From Mesorhizobium sp. SARCC-RB16n (GTDB taxonomy: Bacteria > Pseudomonadota > Alphaproteobacteria > Rhizobiales > Rhizobiaceae), in contig NZ_ML703274.1 in the NCBI RefSeq assembly GCF_008520305.1, positions 31,218 to 95,217 on the forward strand: 64,000 nt of DNA, written 5' to 3'. Shown in pieces: positions 29,107 through 39,117 of the stretch (position 1 is its first letter; each line of letters starts with the position of its first letter). Under the pieces are notes generated by a model. That model was not told the DNA's origin, did not search any database, and saw only the letters and a program-made list of their open reading frames with translations. The position numbers and the translations under genes were made by a program.

Positions 29107-32100
29107 TCACATCCCCGTCAGATCGCTCATCAGCCCTGATGCCACCGACAGCCGCGACACGGTGATGTCGCCGCCTTCGGTCAGCGCCTGCAGCCGATCG
29201 CGGATGCGCGCCACCCGCTCGCCGCCGGCTTCCAACCAGGCCGCCACCGGATCGGCCGCCTTGGCATGGCCGGTGAGCGCAGCGACCGCGATGCCGCGCC
29301 GCGCAGCGCCGATCGTGTCGGTGGCGCGGGACAGAGCGAGCTGATCATAGTAGTCGGAAGGCGTGATCGAACGCGCGGCATCCTCGACGCGCGGAATGCG
29401 GAAGGCGTCGCTGACCGCGAAGAACGCCTTGGCGGTCGCAACGATATCGGCGCCCGCCGTGCGCGCCGTCAGCGCGATGTCGGGGATGAGCTCCGCCACC
29501 TCGCTCATCGCCAGCTGCTCGGCCAGCTTTTCGGGGGCGCCCGCCTTGAACAGACCGTGCCGCTTCTCCTCGATCCGCTCGCGCGAAAAGGCCGGTAGCA
29601 GCGATACCAGCTTGGGCTCCAGCGCCTTGCGCGCATCCTGCAGTTCGGCGATGCGATGGCCGAGCGGTGCCGTGCCGGCATCGTTCTTCAGATACCAGCC
29701 GCTGCTCATATAGATGAGCCGGCTCACCATCTGATAGAGATCGAGTTGCACCTGGCCGTCGATCTGGTTGTCGAGCGCGTCGATCTCGCGATAGAGCGCC
29801 GGCAGCGCAAAGCCGTCGCGCACCACGGCGAAGGTGCGCACCACGTCGGCGGCGGTGCGCCCCGTTGCTTCCTGCAGCCGGTTGACGAAGGACGGGCCGC
29901 CGCGATTGACCAGATCGTTGGCGACGACACGAGCAATGATCTCGCGGCGCAGCCTATGACTGTGGATCTCCGAAGCGTATTTCTTCGCCATCCGGTCCGG
30001 GAAATAACCCATCAGGTCGCGGTCGAAATGCGCATCGTCCGGCACGTCGCTGGCGACGATGTCGGAAAACAGCACGATCTTGGCATAGGCGAGCAGCACC
30101 CCGAGTTCGGCCCGGGTCAGCGGCTCGCCGCGCGCCTCGCGTTCGGCAAGGGCTGCCGGCGACGGCAGTGTCTCGACCATGCGATCGAGCAGGCCACGCG
30201 CCTCCAGCGCCGTCATGAAGCGGCTTTGATGCGCGATGTCGGCGAGGCCGCGCTTGCGGGCGATCGAAAGCGCCAGCGTCTGCTGGTAGTTGTTGGACAG
30301 CACCAGGCTGCCGACCTCGTCGGTCATCTCGGCCAGCAGCTTGTTGCGCGCCGGACGCGTCAACGATCCCTTGCGCATCGCGGATGCCAGCGCGATCTTG
30401 ATGTTGACCTCCACGTCGGAGCAGTTGACGCCGCCCGAATTGTCGATGGCGTCGGAATTGCAGCGGCCGCCATTCATGCCGAACTCGATGCGCGCCCGCT
30501 GCGTGACGCCGAGATTGGCACCCTCGCCGATCACCTTGGCGCGCACGTCGAGCGCTGTGATGCGGATGGCATCGTTGGCGCGGTCGCCGACCTCGGCATT
30601 GGTTTCGGTCGATGCCCTGAGATAGGTCCCGATGCCGCCGAACCACAGGAGATCGACCGGCGCCTTGAGGATGGCGGTCATGATCTCGACCGGCGTGGCG
30701 GTCGTCTTGGCAAGGCCGATCGCGGCCGCAGCGGCCGCCGTTAAGGTGATCGACTTCTGGCTGCGCGAGACGATGACGCCGCCTTCCGACAGCTTGCTCT
30801 TGTCATAGTCCTGCCAGCTTGACCGCGGCAACGCGAACATGCGTTCGCGCTCGGCCATGGAGGCCGCCATGTCAGGATCCGGGTCGATGAAGATATCGCG
30901 ATGGTCGAAGGCCGCGATCAACCGCGTTTTCGGCGATAACAGCATGCCGTTGCCGAACACGTCGCCCGACATGTCGCCGACGCCGACGACGGAGAAAGGC
31001 GAGGTCTGGATATCGCGGTTCATCTCACGGAAATGCCGCTTGACCGCTTCCCAGGCGCCCTTGGCGGTGATGCCCATCTTCTTATGGTCATAGCCGGCCG
31101 AACCGCCGCTGGCGAAGGCATCGTCGAGCCAGAAGCCGTGCTTCTCCGAGATCGCGTTGGCAGTATCGGAGAAAGTCGCCGTGCCCTTATCGGCGGCGAC
31201 GACGAAATAGGGATCGTCCTGGTCGCGGCGCACGACACCCGCCGGCGGGATGACGCCGTCCAGCCCGATATTGTCCGTGATCGACAGCAGGCTGGAGACG
31301 AAGTTCTTGTAGGCAGACGTGCCGGCCTCGAAGATGGCGTCGCGTCCGGCGCTCATCGGCAGCTTCTTGGGATAGAAGCCGCCCTTGGCGCCGACCGGCA
31401 CGATGACGGCGTTCTTGACCTGCTGCGCCTTGACCAGGCCGAGCACTTCGGTTCGGTAATCCTGGGCGCGGTCCGACCAGCGCAGGCCGCCACGCGCGAC
31501 CGGGCCGAAGCGCAGATGAAGGCCTTCGACCTCCGAACCGTAGACGAAGATTTCCCGCCATGGCCGTGGCGCCGGCAGCCCTTCGACTGCCTGCGATTCG
31601 AGCTTGATCGCCAGCGACTGGCCTTTCTCTTTCGTATCGGAAACGAAATGATTGGTGCGCAGCGAGGCTTCGATCAGATTGAGGTAGCGGCGGATGATGG
31701 TGTCGTCGTCGATGTTGGGCACATCTTCCAGCGCATCCTTGATCTTGGCCTTGAGGTGCTTGGCCGCCACCACGCCTTCGGTTTCGGCCGTCGGGCCGAG
31801 CCGGGCGATGAACAGGTCATGCAGGCCGCGCGCGATCTCGGGATAGCGGTTGAGCGCCGCGGCGATGAAATCCTGGCTTTGCGGAATGCCGACCTGCTGC
31901 AGATAGCGGCCATAGGCGCGCAGGATGGTGATCTCGCCCGACCACAGGCCGGCCGTCTGGGCGAGGCCGTTATAACCGTCATTGTCGACGTCGCCGCGCC
32001 ACACCGACAGGAACGCGTCCTCGAACAGCGCCCCGCCATCGGCGTGGTCGATCGGCTTGCCGTAGCTGTTCTCCAGTTCCATGTCGTGGATGAAGGCCAG

Positions 32101-33894
32101 GCCCGACTGGTCGTCGCCGACCTCGAAGGTGCGCTCGCTGATGACGCGGAAGCCGATGTTCTCCAGCACCGGAACGCGCCGCGACAACGCCACCGGGCTG
32201 CCGTGGTGATAGATCTTCAGCGCCGCCTGCTGCGGCTTCTGCTCGGCATGGCGGTAGTAGTCGATGGCGATCGGATTGCCGGCGCTGATCTTGGCGATGC
32301 GTCCGGCATCGGCCAGCGCCACCGCCGCGCTGAACGTGTCCCGGTAGCTCTCCGGCAGCCGCGCGGCGATCGCTTTCAACGCCGGGTCGCTGCCGCTGGC
32401 TTCGGCCGCATCGGCAAGCGCATCTTCCCAGGTGCGCACGATATCGCGGATCGCCGCCTCGATCGTCGCCTGCTCGACCTTCGGCGTCTTGCCGCCGGAG
32501 CGGCCGATGATGAAATGCACGCGCGCCAGCCCGCCTTCGGGGAAGGCCGGGTAGTAGGCCGACAGCCGGCCCTCGAACACGGTTTTCAGATAGGTGCCGA
32601 TCTTCTCTCGCACGACGCTGTCGTAGCGGTCGCGCGGCACGAAGACGAGGATCGAGACGAAGCGGTCGAACTGGTCGGCGCGCACCAGCGCCCGCACGCG
32701 TGGCCGCTCGATCAGGCCGAGAATGGCCGCGGCATGTTTGCGCAGGATCGGTACCGGCACCTGGAACAATTCGTCGCGCGGATAGCTTTCCAGCACATTG
32801 ATTAGCGCCTTGCCGGAATGATCGTGCCGGTCGAAGCCAGACTTGGCGATGATGGTTTCGGCCTTGGACCTGAGATAGGGGATCTTCATCACCGAGCTCG
32901 TGTAGGCGGTCGAAGTGAAAAGGCCGACGATGCGCAGTTCGCCCGCCAACGTGCCCTTGTTGGTGTAGGTCTTGACGCCGATATAGTCGAGATAGATGCG
33001 CCGGTGCACCAGCGACTTGGCATTGGCCTTGGTGACGATCAGCGGCTCCGGTCCGTGCAGGAAGGCGCGGATTTCAGGCGTTGTCGTCACCGCCTCGGTG
33101 CCGCGCCTGAGCACCAGCACATCGGGGTCGGATAGGATGCCGAGGCCCGGCTTCTCGGCCCGCTCCAGATTGCCGCTTTCCTCGCCGCCGGTGTACTTGA
33201 ATTCACGCATGCCGAGGAAGGTGAAATTGTCGTCACGCAGCCACTCCAGGAAGGCGATGGCCTCGGCGACGCTCTTCTTGTCGAGCGGAACCGCCGAATA
33301 GCGGAATTCGGAGATGGCCTGGTCGAGCCGGGCCAGCATCGGCCGCCAGTCGTTGACCGCCGCATGGACCTGGCCAAGCATCTTGCGCAGCCGCTCGGCC
33401 AAGGCATTTGCCTGTTCTGGCGTCAGCCGCGGGATATGGACATGGATCACGCTCAGCCGGTCGTGGCTGCCGTCGTCCTTGGCGAAATTGCCGTCGCCGA
33501 GGATCTCTTCAACCCCGCCTTTGCCATGGCGCACGGTGATGACAGGATGGGTGACCAGCATCGGCTCGCCTGATGTCTCGGTGACTTCGCCGAGGATGGA
33601 ATCGAACAGGAACGGCATGTTGTCGTTGACGACCGTGATGACGGTCACCGGGCGGCCTTCGCGAACCACGCCCGAATCGGCTTCGACGGAGACGACGCAC
33701 TCACCCTTTTTGTGGCCGGCGACCGCGTGGCCGGCAAGATCGGCGGCGCGTTCGAGGTCGGCCACGTCATAGGCGGCGATATCCTCCGCCGGCGCGCGGG
33801 CGAGCAGGTAGTCGGCAAGTCTGGCCGGTCTGTCCTCCGCCTTCGCCGCTGTTGCCTTCTTCTTCGACTTAGCTGCGGATTTCACGCTGGCCAT
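29107..33894 (-). CDS. NAD-specific glutamate dehydrogenase, large (180-kDa) class
   Basis: Oxidatively deaminates glutamate to 2-oxoglutarate and ammonium, mainly in catabolism. It has 1,595 residues, the normal length of the very large proteobacterial class. The long N-terminal half holds ACT-like regulatory regions. The catalytic core lies at about 790-1200, with FGPVARGGLRWSDRAQDYRTEVLGL, KNAVIVPVGAKGGFYPKKLP, the nucleotide-binding stretch VVGVGDMSGDVFGNGML and KVIGEGANLGVTQRARIE. The C-terminal helical domain follows. ATG 33894 (MASVKSAAKSKKK) has GGGAGGGAAG upstream; the extra frame to 34047 overlaps the divergent gene's promoter. Single-gene unit. Confidence 0.95.
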   Translation of the reverse strand: MASVKSAAKSKKKATAAKAEDRPARLADYLLARAPAEDIAAYDVADLERAADLAGHAVAGHKKGECVVSVEADSGVVREGRPVTVITVVNDNMPFLFDSILGEVTETSGEPMLVTHPVITVRHGKGGVEEILGDGNFAKDDGSHDRLSVIHVHIPRLTPEQANALAERLRKMLGQVHAAVNDWRPMLARLDQAISEFRYSAVPLDKKSVAEAIAFLEWLRDDNFTFLGMREFKYTGGEESGNLERAEKPGLGILSDPDVLVLRRGTEAVTTTPEIRAFLHGPEPLIVTKANAKSLVHRRIYLDYIGVKTYTNKGTLAGELRIVGLFTSTAYTSSVMKIPYLRSKAETIIAKSGFDRHDHSGKALINVLESYPRDELFQVPVPILRKHAAAILGLIERPRVRALVRADQFDRFVSILVFVPRDRYDSVVREKIGTYLKTVFEGRLSAYYPAFPEGGLARVHFIIGRSGGKTPKVEQATIEAAIRDIVRTWEDALADAAEASGSDPALKAIAARLPESYRDTFSAAVALADAGRIAKISAGNPIAIDYYRHAEQKPQQAALKIYHHGSPVALSRRVPVLENIGFRVISERTFEVGDDQSGLAFIHDMELENSYGKPIDHADGGALFEDAFLSVWRGDVDNDGYNGLAQTAGLWSGEITILRAYGRYLQQVGIPQSQDFIAAALNRYPEIARGLHDLFIARLGPTAETEGVVAAKHLKAKIKDALEDVPNIDDDTIIRRYLNLIEASLRTNHFVSDTKEKGQSLAIKLESQAVEGLPAPRPWREIFVYGSEVEGLHLRFGPVARGGLRWSDRAQDYRTEVLGLVKAQQVKNAVIVPVGAKGGFYPKKLPMSAGRDAIFEAGTSAYKNFVSSLLSITDNIGLDGVIPPAGVVRRDQDDPYFVVAADKGTATFSDTANAISEKHGFWLDDAFASGGSAGYDHKKMGITAKGAWEAVKRHFREMNRDIQTSPFSVVGVGDMSGDVFGNGMLLSPKTRLIAAFDHRDIFIDPDPDMAASMAERERMFALPRSSWQDYDKSKLSEGGVIVSRSQKSITLTAAAAAAIGLAKTTATPVEIMTAILKAPVDLLWFGGIGTYLRASTETNAEVGDRANDAIRITALDVRAKVIGEGANLGVTQRARIEFGMNGGRCNSDAIDNSGGVNCSDVEVNIKIALASAMRKGSLTRPARNKLLAEMTDEVGSLVLSNNYQQTLALSIARKRGLADIAHQSRFMTALEARGLLDRMVETLPSPAALAEREARGEPLTRAELGVLLAYAKIVLFSDIVASDVPDDAHFDRDLMGYFPDRMAKKYASEIHSHRLRREIIARVVANDLVNRGGPSFVNRLQEATGRTAADVVRTFAVVRDGFALPALYREIDALDNQIDGQVQLDLYQMVSRLIYMSSGWYLKNDAGTAPLGHRIAELQDARKALEPKLVSLLPAFSRERIEEKRHGLFKAGAPEKLAEQLAMSEVAELIPDIALTARTAGADIVATAKAFFAVSDAFRIPRVEDAARSITPSDYYDQLALSRATDTIGAARRGIAVAALTGHAKAADPVAAWLEAGGERVARIRDRLQALTEGGDITVSRLSVASGLMSDLTGM

Positions 33895-34030
33895 GACGCT
33901 TCTTCCCTCCCGTCGTATGCTTTTGCGACTATGGTAGCAGATGACCGCCGTTTGGCGACAAAGGTTTGACGGCTTGCCAAGAATTATCGGAATTCGGGGC
34001 AAGGCATCGCCTGACGAGGAGAAATGATCG

Positions 34031-34594
34031 ATGACCGGCAAAATCACCGCGCTTGACCTGGCCTCCGGAGAGCTGAGCGAGCCGACAAAAGCCTATTTCG
34101 CCAAATGCGAGGAAAAGCTCGGCCTCGTCCCCAACGTGCTCAGGGCCTATGCCTTCGACGACAAGAAGCTGCGCGCCTTCACCGACATGTACAATGATTT
34201 GATGCTGGGCGAGTCCGGCCTCTCGAAGCTGGAACGCGAGATGATCGCGGTCGCCGTCTCCTCGATCAACCACTGCTACTACTGCCTGACCGCGCATGGT
34301 GCCGCGGTGCGCCAGCTCTCGGGCGATCCCGTGCTTGGCGAGATGATGGTGATGAATTTCCGCGCTGCCGATCTTTCCCCGAAGCAAACGGCAATGCTCG
34401 AATTTGCCGTCAAGCTGACCGAAGAGCCGGCAAGGATCGTCGAGGCAGACCGCGCCGCATTGCGCCAGGCCGGCTTCAACGACCGCGACATCTGGGACAT
34501 CGCCTCGACCGCTGCCTTCTTCAATATGTCGAACCGTGTCGCGGCCGCGATCGACATGCGGCCGAACGACGAATACCACGCCATGGCACGGTGA
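34031..34594 (+). CDS. AhpD-like peroxidase-related (carboxymuconolactone decarboxylase fold) protein
   Basis: The 187-residue all-helical protein has the AhpD redox motif CxxC with a following His: NHCYYCLTAHGAAV (about 78-85). It matches the peroxidase-related family, whose members reduce organic peroxides with dihydrolipoamide-like partners, though many are uncharacterised. Start ATG 34031; GAGGAGA lies ten bases upstream. It is divergent from the glutamate dehydrogenase gene with 136 bases between. No AhpC or OxyR gene is adjacent. Confidence 0.88.
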   Translation: MTGKITALDLASGELSEPTKAYFAKCEEKLGLVPNVLRAYAFDDKKLRAFTDMYNDLMLGESGLSKLEREMIAVAVSSINHCYYCLTAHGAAVRQLSGDPVLGEMMVMNFRAADLSPKQTAMLEFAVKLTEEPARIVEADRAALRQAGFNDRDIWDIASTAAFFNMSNRVAAAIDMRPNDEYHAMAR

Positions 34595-34723
34595 GGCTCG
34601 GCAGGAGGCCAGCCCTACATTAGATATCGCTCATTCTCGTTGCTTGTTTGCCGGTTTGGTCCGATGATCAGCATGCGGCATGACCGCATGCCGGTTCGAT
34701 GCCGCTCATCAAGGGAGGAGAAC

Positions 34724-35050
34724 ATGGCGAAGTTTCTCTACGTCTATCACGGCTCCGGCAAGATGCCGACGAGCGACGCCGAGCGAAAGGCGATGACCGA
34801 CGCCTGGACAGACTGGTTTGGAAAGCTCGGTTCGGCTGTTGTCGACCCGGGCAATCCGGTCGGCATGTCGAAGACCGTAATGCCCAGTGGCAAGATAGAG
34901 AACAACGGCGGCAGCAACCCAACCGGCGGCTACTCGATCATCGAAGCCAGGGATATCGACGATGCAGCCGAGAAGGCCAAGGGCTGCCCGATGCTGGCCA
35001 TGCCAAACTGCAACGTCGAGATCGCACCCATCATCAATATGATGGGCTGA
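34724..35050 (+). CDS. YCII-related domain protein
   Basis: The 108-residue single-domain protein has the YCII ferredoxin-like fold: MAKFLYVYHGS at the start, a middle PSGKIENNGGSNPTGGYSIIEARDIDDAAEKAKGCPML and a C-terminal VEIAPIINMMG. The family includes possible catalytic or sensor proteins, often beside ECF sigma factors; none is present here. AAGGGAGGAG three bases before ATG 34724 makes this start clear and predicts strong translation. It converges with the LysE gene, nine bases away. Confidence 0.88.
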   Translation: MAKFLYVYHGSGKMPTSDAERKAMTDAWTDWFGKLGSAVVDPGNPVGMSKTVMPSGKIENNGGSNPTGGYSIIEARDIDDAAEKAKGCPMLAMPNCNVEIAPIINMMG

Positions 35051-35059
35051 CGGGTCGCC

Positions 35060-35674
35060 TCAAGACCGCGCCGCGATGGCTGCCGCGGCACCGGCCATCG
35101 TCGTGGCACTAACCCGGTTGGCTATCTTCATGGCGCGCTTGCTCCTGAGGAGCTTGCGCGCCTGCGAGGCGGCGAGCACCCAGGTGAGATCGATGGCGAT
35201 CAGCACCACCGCCATGGTCGCCGTCAGTTCGACCCAGCCGACGAAACTGACCGAAGCGAGGTCGATGATGGTCGGCAACAGTGCTAGGTAGAACATCATG
35301 ATTTTGGGATTGCCGAGCGTGACGGCCATGCCGGCGAAGAACAGCTTGCCGGCCGAATCTTCCCGCGGCATCTCACCCTCCCTGGCGTCGACAGGCGCCG
35401 TCCACATTTTCCAGGCGAGATAGGCGAGATAGGCGACGCCAACCCATTTCACGATGACGAAAGCGAGATGGAAGGTATGCGCCACCATGGCTAGCCCAAA
35501 CACCGCCAGCGAAAGCCAGATGCCTTCGCCGATCCACATGGCAAGCAGGAACGGAAACACATCGCGAAATCCCTTCGAGATGACGCGCGCGACGAGCGCC
35601 GCAACCGACGGGCCGGGCGAACCGGCGGCCACGAACAAGGCAGCGGCGAAGATCAGGAGCGAGGTGAGATGCAT
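35060..35674 (-). CDS. LysE/RhtB family amino-acid exporter
   Basis: The 204-residue inner-membrane protein has about six helices. The N-terminal signature FVAAGSPGPSVAALVARVISKGFRDVFPFLLAMWIGEGIW and the conserved FFAGMAVTLGNPKIMMFYLALLP are diagnostic of LysE/RhtB transporters, which export amino acids or homoserine lactone-like compounds by proton antiport. ATG 35674 (MHLTSLLIFAA) begins the first helix; a start at 35710 would put 12 polar residues ahead of it. No neighbouring regulator suggests a substrate. Confidence 0.92.
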   Translation of the reverse strand: MHLTSLLIFAAALFVAAGSPGPSVAALVARVISKGFRDVFPFLLAMWIGEGIWLSLAVFGLAMVAHTFHLAFVIVKWVGVAYLAYLAWKMWTAPVDAREGEMPREDSAGKLFFAGMAVTLGNPKIMMFYLALLPTIIDLASVSFVGWVELTATMAVVLIAIDLTWVLAASQARKLLRSKRAMKIANRVSATTMAGAAAAIAARS

Positions 35675-36070
35675 GGCGGATCCTGTCTGACAATCTTTGA
35701 AGCCTGACACTAGCGCAAGCGGTCGAGCTTCGGTGGCGCCGGCGAAAAGACGCTTGCCGGTCCGGCGCCGCGCCGCTAGAAGGGCCGCCGCGAAACAATT
35801 TCGAGCTTCACTTTGCCTCAGTAACCGCCGGTCTCGTCAACTCCCCCGACACACCTGCATGGCGCCGCATCAGCAGTGCCTGTCTCCTTTTTCATGTGTT
35901 CCTCTGGGCGGCGGTTCGAGACCGGTTTGGCACTGCTGAACCGTGGTCGCGCGCTTTCCGCCAGCGACACCTGACTTCACAATCTCCGCAGCCACCCGCC
36001 ACGCCGCGCCCGCACGGGCATCTCGACATCGCCGACCGGATGAGCTTCCCGACGGGAAGGACTTACCGGC
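35675..36070. other. Gene-free stretch with two crossing inverted repeats
   Basis: No convincing coding sequence in about 395 bases. It holds two perfect inverted repeats in an a-b-a'-b' order: CCGGTCTCG (35828-35836) with CGAGACCGG (35917-35925), and TCAGCAGTGCC (35870-35880) with GGCACTGCTGA (35929-35939). As RNA they would form a pseudoknot. The DUF1062 gene starts 131 bases to the right. On the minus strand, toward lysE, an AAAAAGGAG followed by a 20-codon frame is present but poorly spaced. Confidence 0.5.
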
Positions 36071-36697
36071 ATGTCTTCGGCCCTGCGCATCCACTGGACG
36101 ATCGCGCCTGAAATCGCATCACGCCCCCTGATCAACTGCAATCGCTGCGGCTTCGTGAAAGCCTATCGCTGCAGCGGCAAATTCCGCGTCAACGCCAACG
36201 GCAAACGCATCGACGTGTGGCTGATCTATCGTTGCGTCGACTGCGACAATTCCTGGAATTTCGGCATTTTCGAGCGCTGCAACCGCAGGGAGATCGAGCC
36301 GGCGCTGCTTGGGGCCCTCGAGAGCAACGATCCGGCACTCGCGCGGCGCCACGCCTTCGATGTCGTTGCGCTGCGCAGCCGGGTTGGTCGTGTCGAGGAG
36401 TTCTCCGATGTCGTCGTGCAAAAGCAGGTGGTCAGAGACGGAACGGAAGGCGCGACGGCGCTGGAACTCAGGCTTGGGCTCGAAATGCCGACATCGCTCA
36501 GGCTCGACCGCTTGCTCGCCAACGAACTCCGCATCTCGCGATCGCGGCTTCAGGCGCTGGAGGAGCGGCGACTGCTGGTCATCGACCCGGACGGGGCAAG
36601 AGGCCTGCGCAAGCCTGCCCGGGACGGGACGACCATCCGCATTGATCTGGCCGGTGAGGCCGACAGGCATGCCGTCATCTCGGCTGCCGGCGGGTGA
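36071..36697 (+). CDS. DUF1062 domain protein
   Basis: The 208-residue cytoplasmic protein opens with a zinc-ribbon-like pair of CxxC motifs (INCNRCGFVKAYRCSG and YRCVDCDNSWNFGIFERCNR), followed by a helical half containing LRLDRLLANELRISRSRLQALEERRLLVI, which resembles an S4-type RNA-binding segment. It matches DUF1062, of unknown function. The zinc ribbon plus S4-like helices make an RNA- or ribosome-linked role plausible, but this is inference. It converges with typA across a strong shared terminator. Confidence 0.8.
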   Translation: MSSALRIHWTIAPEIASRPLINCNRCGFVKAYRCSGKFRVNANGKRIDVWLIYRCVDCDNSWNFGIFERCNRREIEPALLGALESNDPALARRHAFDVVALRSRVGRVEEFSDVVVQKQVVRDGTEGATALELRLGLEMPTSLRLDRLLANELRISRSRLQALEERRLLVIDPDGARGLRKPARDGTTIRIDLAGEADRHAVISAAGG

Positions 36698-36702
36698 ACG
36701 AA

Positions 36703-36732
36703 AGAGGGCGGAGCACAGGTGCTCCGCCCTCT
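36703..36732. terminator. Bidirectional terminator between DUF1062 gene and typA
   Basis: AGAGGGCGGAGCAC (36703-36716) and GTGCTCCGCCCTCT (36719-36732) are a perfect 14-bp inverted repeat around two bases. It lies just past both converging stop codons. Confidence 0.8.
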
Positions 36733-36753
36733 CAACTCTTGGAAGAGAAAACC

Positions 36754-38583
36754 TTACGCCGCGCCGACCGCCTTGGACGACTTTTCGAAACGCTTGCGCT
36801 CGTTGGGGTCGAGATAGAGCTTGCGCAGGCGAATGGTCTTCGGCGTTACCTCGACCAGCTCGTCGTCCTGGATCCAGGCCAGCGCGCGCTCCAGCGTCAT
36901 GCGGATCGGCGGAGTGAGCTTGACCGCCTCATCCTTGCCGGCGGCACGGATGTTGGTCAGCTTCTTGCCCTTCAGCACGTTCACTTCGAGGTCGTTGTCC
37001 CGGCTGTGGATGCCGATGATCATGCCCTGATAGACCTTGACGCCCGGATCGATGACCATCGGGCCGCGGTCTTCCAGGTTCCACATGGCGTAGGCGACCG
37101 ACTCGCCCTGCTCGTTGGAGATCAGCACGCCGTTGGTGCGGCCGGGCAATTCGCCCTTGTAGGGCTCATAGGCATGGAACAGCCGGTTCATCACGGCGGT
37201 GCCGCGCGTGTCGGTCAACAGTTCCGACTGGTAGCCGATCAGGCCGCGCGTCGGCGCATGGAAGACGATGCGCTGGCGATTGCCGCCAGACGGGCGCAGC
37301 TCGACCATCTCGGCCTTGCGCTCCGACATCTTCTGCACGACGACGCCGGCATGCTCCTCGTCGACGTCGATGACGACTTCCTCGACCGGCTCCAGCAATT
37401 CGCCGTTCTCGCCCTTCTGCATGACGACGCGCGGACGCGAGACGGCAATTTCGAACCCTTCGCGGCGCATGGTCTCGATCAGCACGGCGAGCTGCAATTC
37501 GCCACGCCCGGAGACGAAGAACGAATCCTTGTCGGGCGATTCCTCGATCTTGAGCGCGACATTGCCTTCGGCTTCCCGAAGCAACCGGTCGCGGATGACG
37601 CGGCTGGTCACCTTGTCGCCTTCGGTGCCGGCAAGGGGGCTGTCGTTGACGAGGAAGGACATGGTCACGGTCGGCGGGTCGATCGGCTGCGCATGCAGCG
37701 GCTCGGTCACCGCAAGGTCGCAGAACGTGTCGGCGACGGTGCCCTTGGACAGGCCGGCAATGGCGACGATGTCACCCGCCTGCGCCTCTTCGATCGGCTG
37801 GCGCTCGAGGCCACGGAAAGCGAGGATCTTGGAGATGCGGCCGGTTTCGATCTGGGTGCCGTCATTGTGCAACACCTTGACCGCTTGGTTGGACTTCAGC
37901 GTGCCGCTCTCGATGCGGCCGGTGATGATGCGGCCGAGGAACGGGTTGGCTTCCAGGATGGTGCCGATCATGCGGAACGGGCCGGGGTGGACGGTCGGCG
38001 CCGGCACATGCTTGATGACGAGGTCGAACAGCGGTGCAAGCTGCTGGTCCTTGGGGCCCTCCGGATTTTCCGACACCCAGCCGTCGCGACCCGAACCATA
38101 GAGGATCGGGAAGTCGAGCTGCTCGTCGGTGGCGTCGAGCGCGGCGAACAGGTCGAACACCTCGTTGACCACCTCGACATGGCGCGCGTCGGGACGGTCG
38201 ATCTTGTTGATGACGACGATCGGCTTCAGGCCGACCTTGAGCGCCTTGCCGACGACGAACTTGGTCTGCGGCATCGGGCCTTCGGCGGCGTCGACCAGCA
38301 CGATGGCCGAATCCACCATCGACAGGATGCGCTCGACCTCACCACCGAAATCGGCGTGGCCGGGGGTGTCGACGATGTTGATGCGGGTGTCCTTCCAGTC
38401 GACCGAGGTCGCCTTGGCCAGGATCGTGATGCCGCGTTCCTTTTCGAGATCGTTGGAATCCATGGCGCGCTCGGCGACGCGCTGGTTGTCACGGAAGGAG
38501 CCGGATTGCTTCAAAAGCTGGTCGACCAGGGTGGTCTTTCCATGGTCGACGTGCGCGATGATCGCGATATTACGGAGGTTCAT
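36754..38583 (-). CDS. typA: Translational GTPase TypA/BipA
   Basis: Ribosome-associated GTPase related to EF-G, needed for efficient 50S assembly and stress growth. The 609-residue protein has G1 [16 protein letters not shown] (about 10-20), switch [19 protein letters not shown]4 [10 protein letters not shown], then domain II, domain III ([21 protein letters not shown]) and the TypA-specific C-terminal domain with [24 protein letters not shown]. The start [16 protein letters not shown] is standard. It is monocistronic; the 197 bases upstream have an AT-rich part (38690-38745) that could hold promoters for it and for the small gene at 38781. Confidence 0.97.
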   Translation of the reverse strand: MNLRNIAIIAHVDHGKTTLVDQLLKQSGSFRDNQRVAERAMDSNDLEKERGITILAKATSVDWKDTRINIVDTPGHADFGGEVERILSMVDSAIVLVDAAEGPMPQTKFVVGKALKVGLKPIVVINKIDRPDARHVEVVNEVFDLFAALDATDEQLDFPILYGSGRDGWVSENPEGPKDQQLAPLFDLVIKHVPAPTVHPGPFRMIGTILEANPFLGRIITGRIESGTLKSNQAVKVLHNDGTQIETGRISKILAFRGLERQPIEEAQAGDIVAIAGLSKGTVADTFCDLAVTEPLHAQPIDPPTVTMSFLVNDSPLAGTEGDKVTSRVIRDRLLREAEGNVALKIEESPDKDSFFVSGRGELQLAVLIETMRREGFEIAVSRPRVVMQKGENGELLEPVEEVVIDVDEEHAGVVVQKMSERKAEMVELRPSGGNRQRIVFHAPTRGLIGYQSELLTDTRGTAVMNRLFHAYEPYKGELPGRTNGVLISNEQGESVAYAMWNLEDRGPMVIDPGVKVYQGMIIGIHSRDNDLEVNVLKGKKLTNIRAAGKDEAVKLTPPIRMTLERALAWIQDDELVEVTPKTIRLRKLYLDPNERKRFEKSSKAVGAA

Positions 38584-38780
38584 GATTCTGGTCTCGGAAG
38601 CGTTGCAGGCAGCAGGCCAAAGGCGCTGCCTCTTTCGGTTGCGCGGCTCATACAGGGTTTTTCGCAGTTGCGAAAGGGGACGCGCGACACCAAATACTCA
38701 TCAAATCTTAAGCATCTGCGTGTGAAATGATTTTGTTAACCAAGGCGGGAACCTTTGAGGGTCCGGGTAGTTCGAACGTC

Positions 38781-39062
38781 ATGACCGACAAACTCAACCG
38801 ATTTTGGCCGTTTATTGCGTCCGCCGCCTTTGCGATGCTGCTGGCGGCCAACGCAGCGCAATCGGCCGCGACGCTGAAGGAAGCGCGACCCGTCCTGCCC
38901 GACAATGCGCCTTCCGCGCAGCAGGCCTTTGCCGACGCGCCCGACGGCGTGGATCCGGTGGTGACCGGACCGGTCAGCGCCGCCTTCAAGCAAAGGCAAG
39001 CCAGCGCCAACTGCGACACGGCGGTTTGGCCCCACATTCCAATGGTCTGCTATCCCGACTGA
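38781..39062 (+). CDS. Small exported hypothetical protein, 93 aa
   Basis: I do not recognise a named family. The N-terminus has a basic start, a hydrophobic core and an Ala-rich end (FWPFIASAAFAMLLAANAAQSAA), a typical Sec signal with cleavage near residue 30. The mature part is about 60 residues, with a C-terminal pair of cysteines in ANCDTAVWPHIPMVCYPD likely to form a disulfide in the periplasm. Short periplasmic proteins with this Cys-x-WPxIP-Cys ending are, to my knowledge, common in Rhizobiales. A start 18 codons earlier (38727) is possible but would put polar residues ahead of the signal. Confidence 0.65.
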   Translation: MTDKLNRFWPFIASAAFAMLLAANAAQSAATLKEARPVLPDNAPSAQQAFADAPDGVDPVVTGPVSAAFKQRQASANCDTAVWPHIPMVCYPD

Positions 39063-39117
39063 CAGTTCGCGCCGTCCGCGAAGCTGCCGATCTCCCCACT
39101 CGCGGGAGATCGCCGCC

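Noticed and set aside
31033-32805. 590-codon plus-strand open frame inside the glutamate dehydrogenase gene
   Set aside because: Antisense to conserved catalytic sequence of NAD-GDH; composition typical of shadow frames.
35697-36111. Several 60-80 codon frames in the gap between lysE and the DUF1062 gene
   Set aside because: Arg/Pro-rich translations, no ribosome sites, and overlapping on both strands.
36694-38730. 678-codon plus-strand open frame opposite typA
   Set aside because: typA is complete and conserved on the minus strand; the opposite frame has no domain and would run through the terminator.
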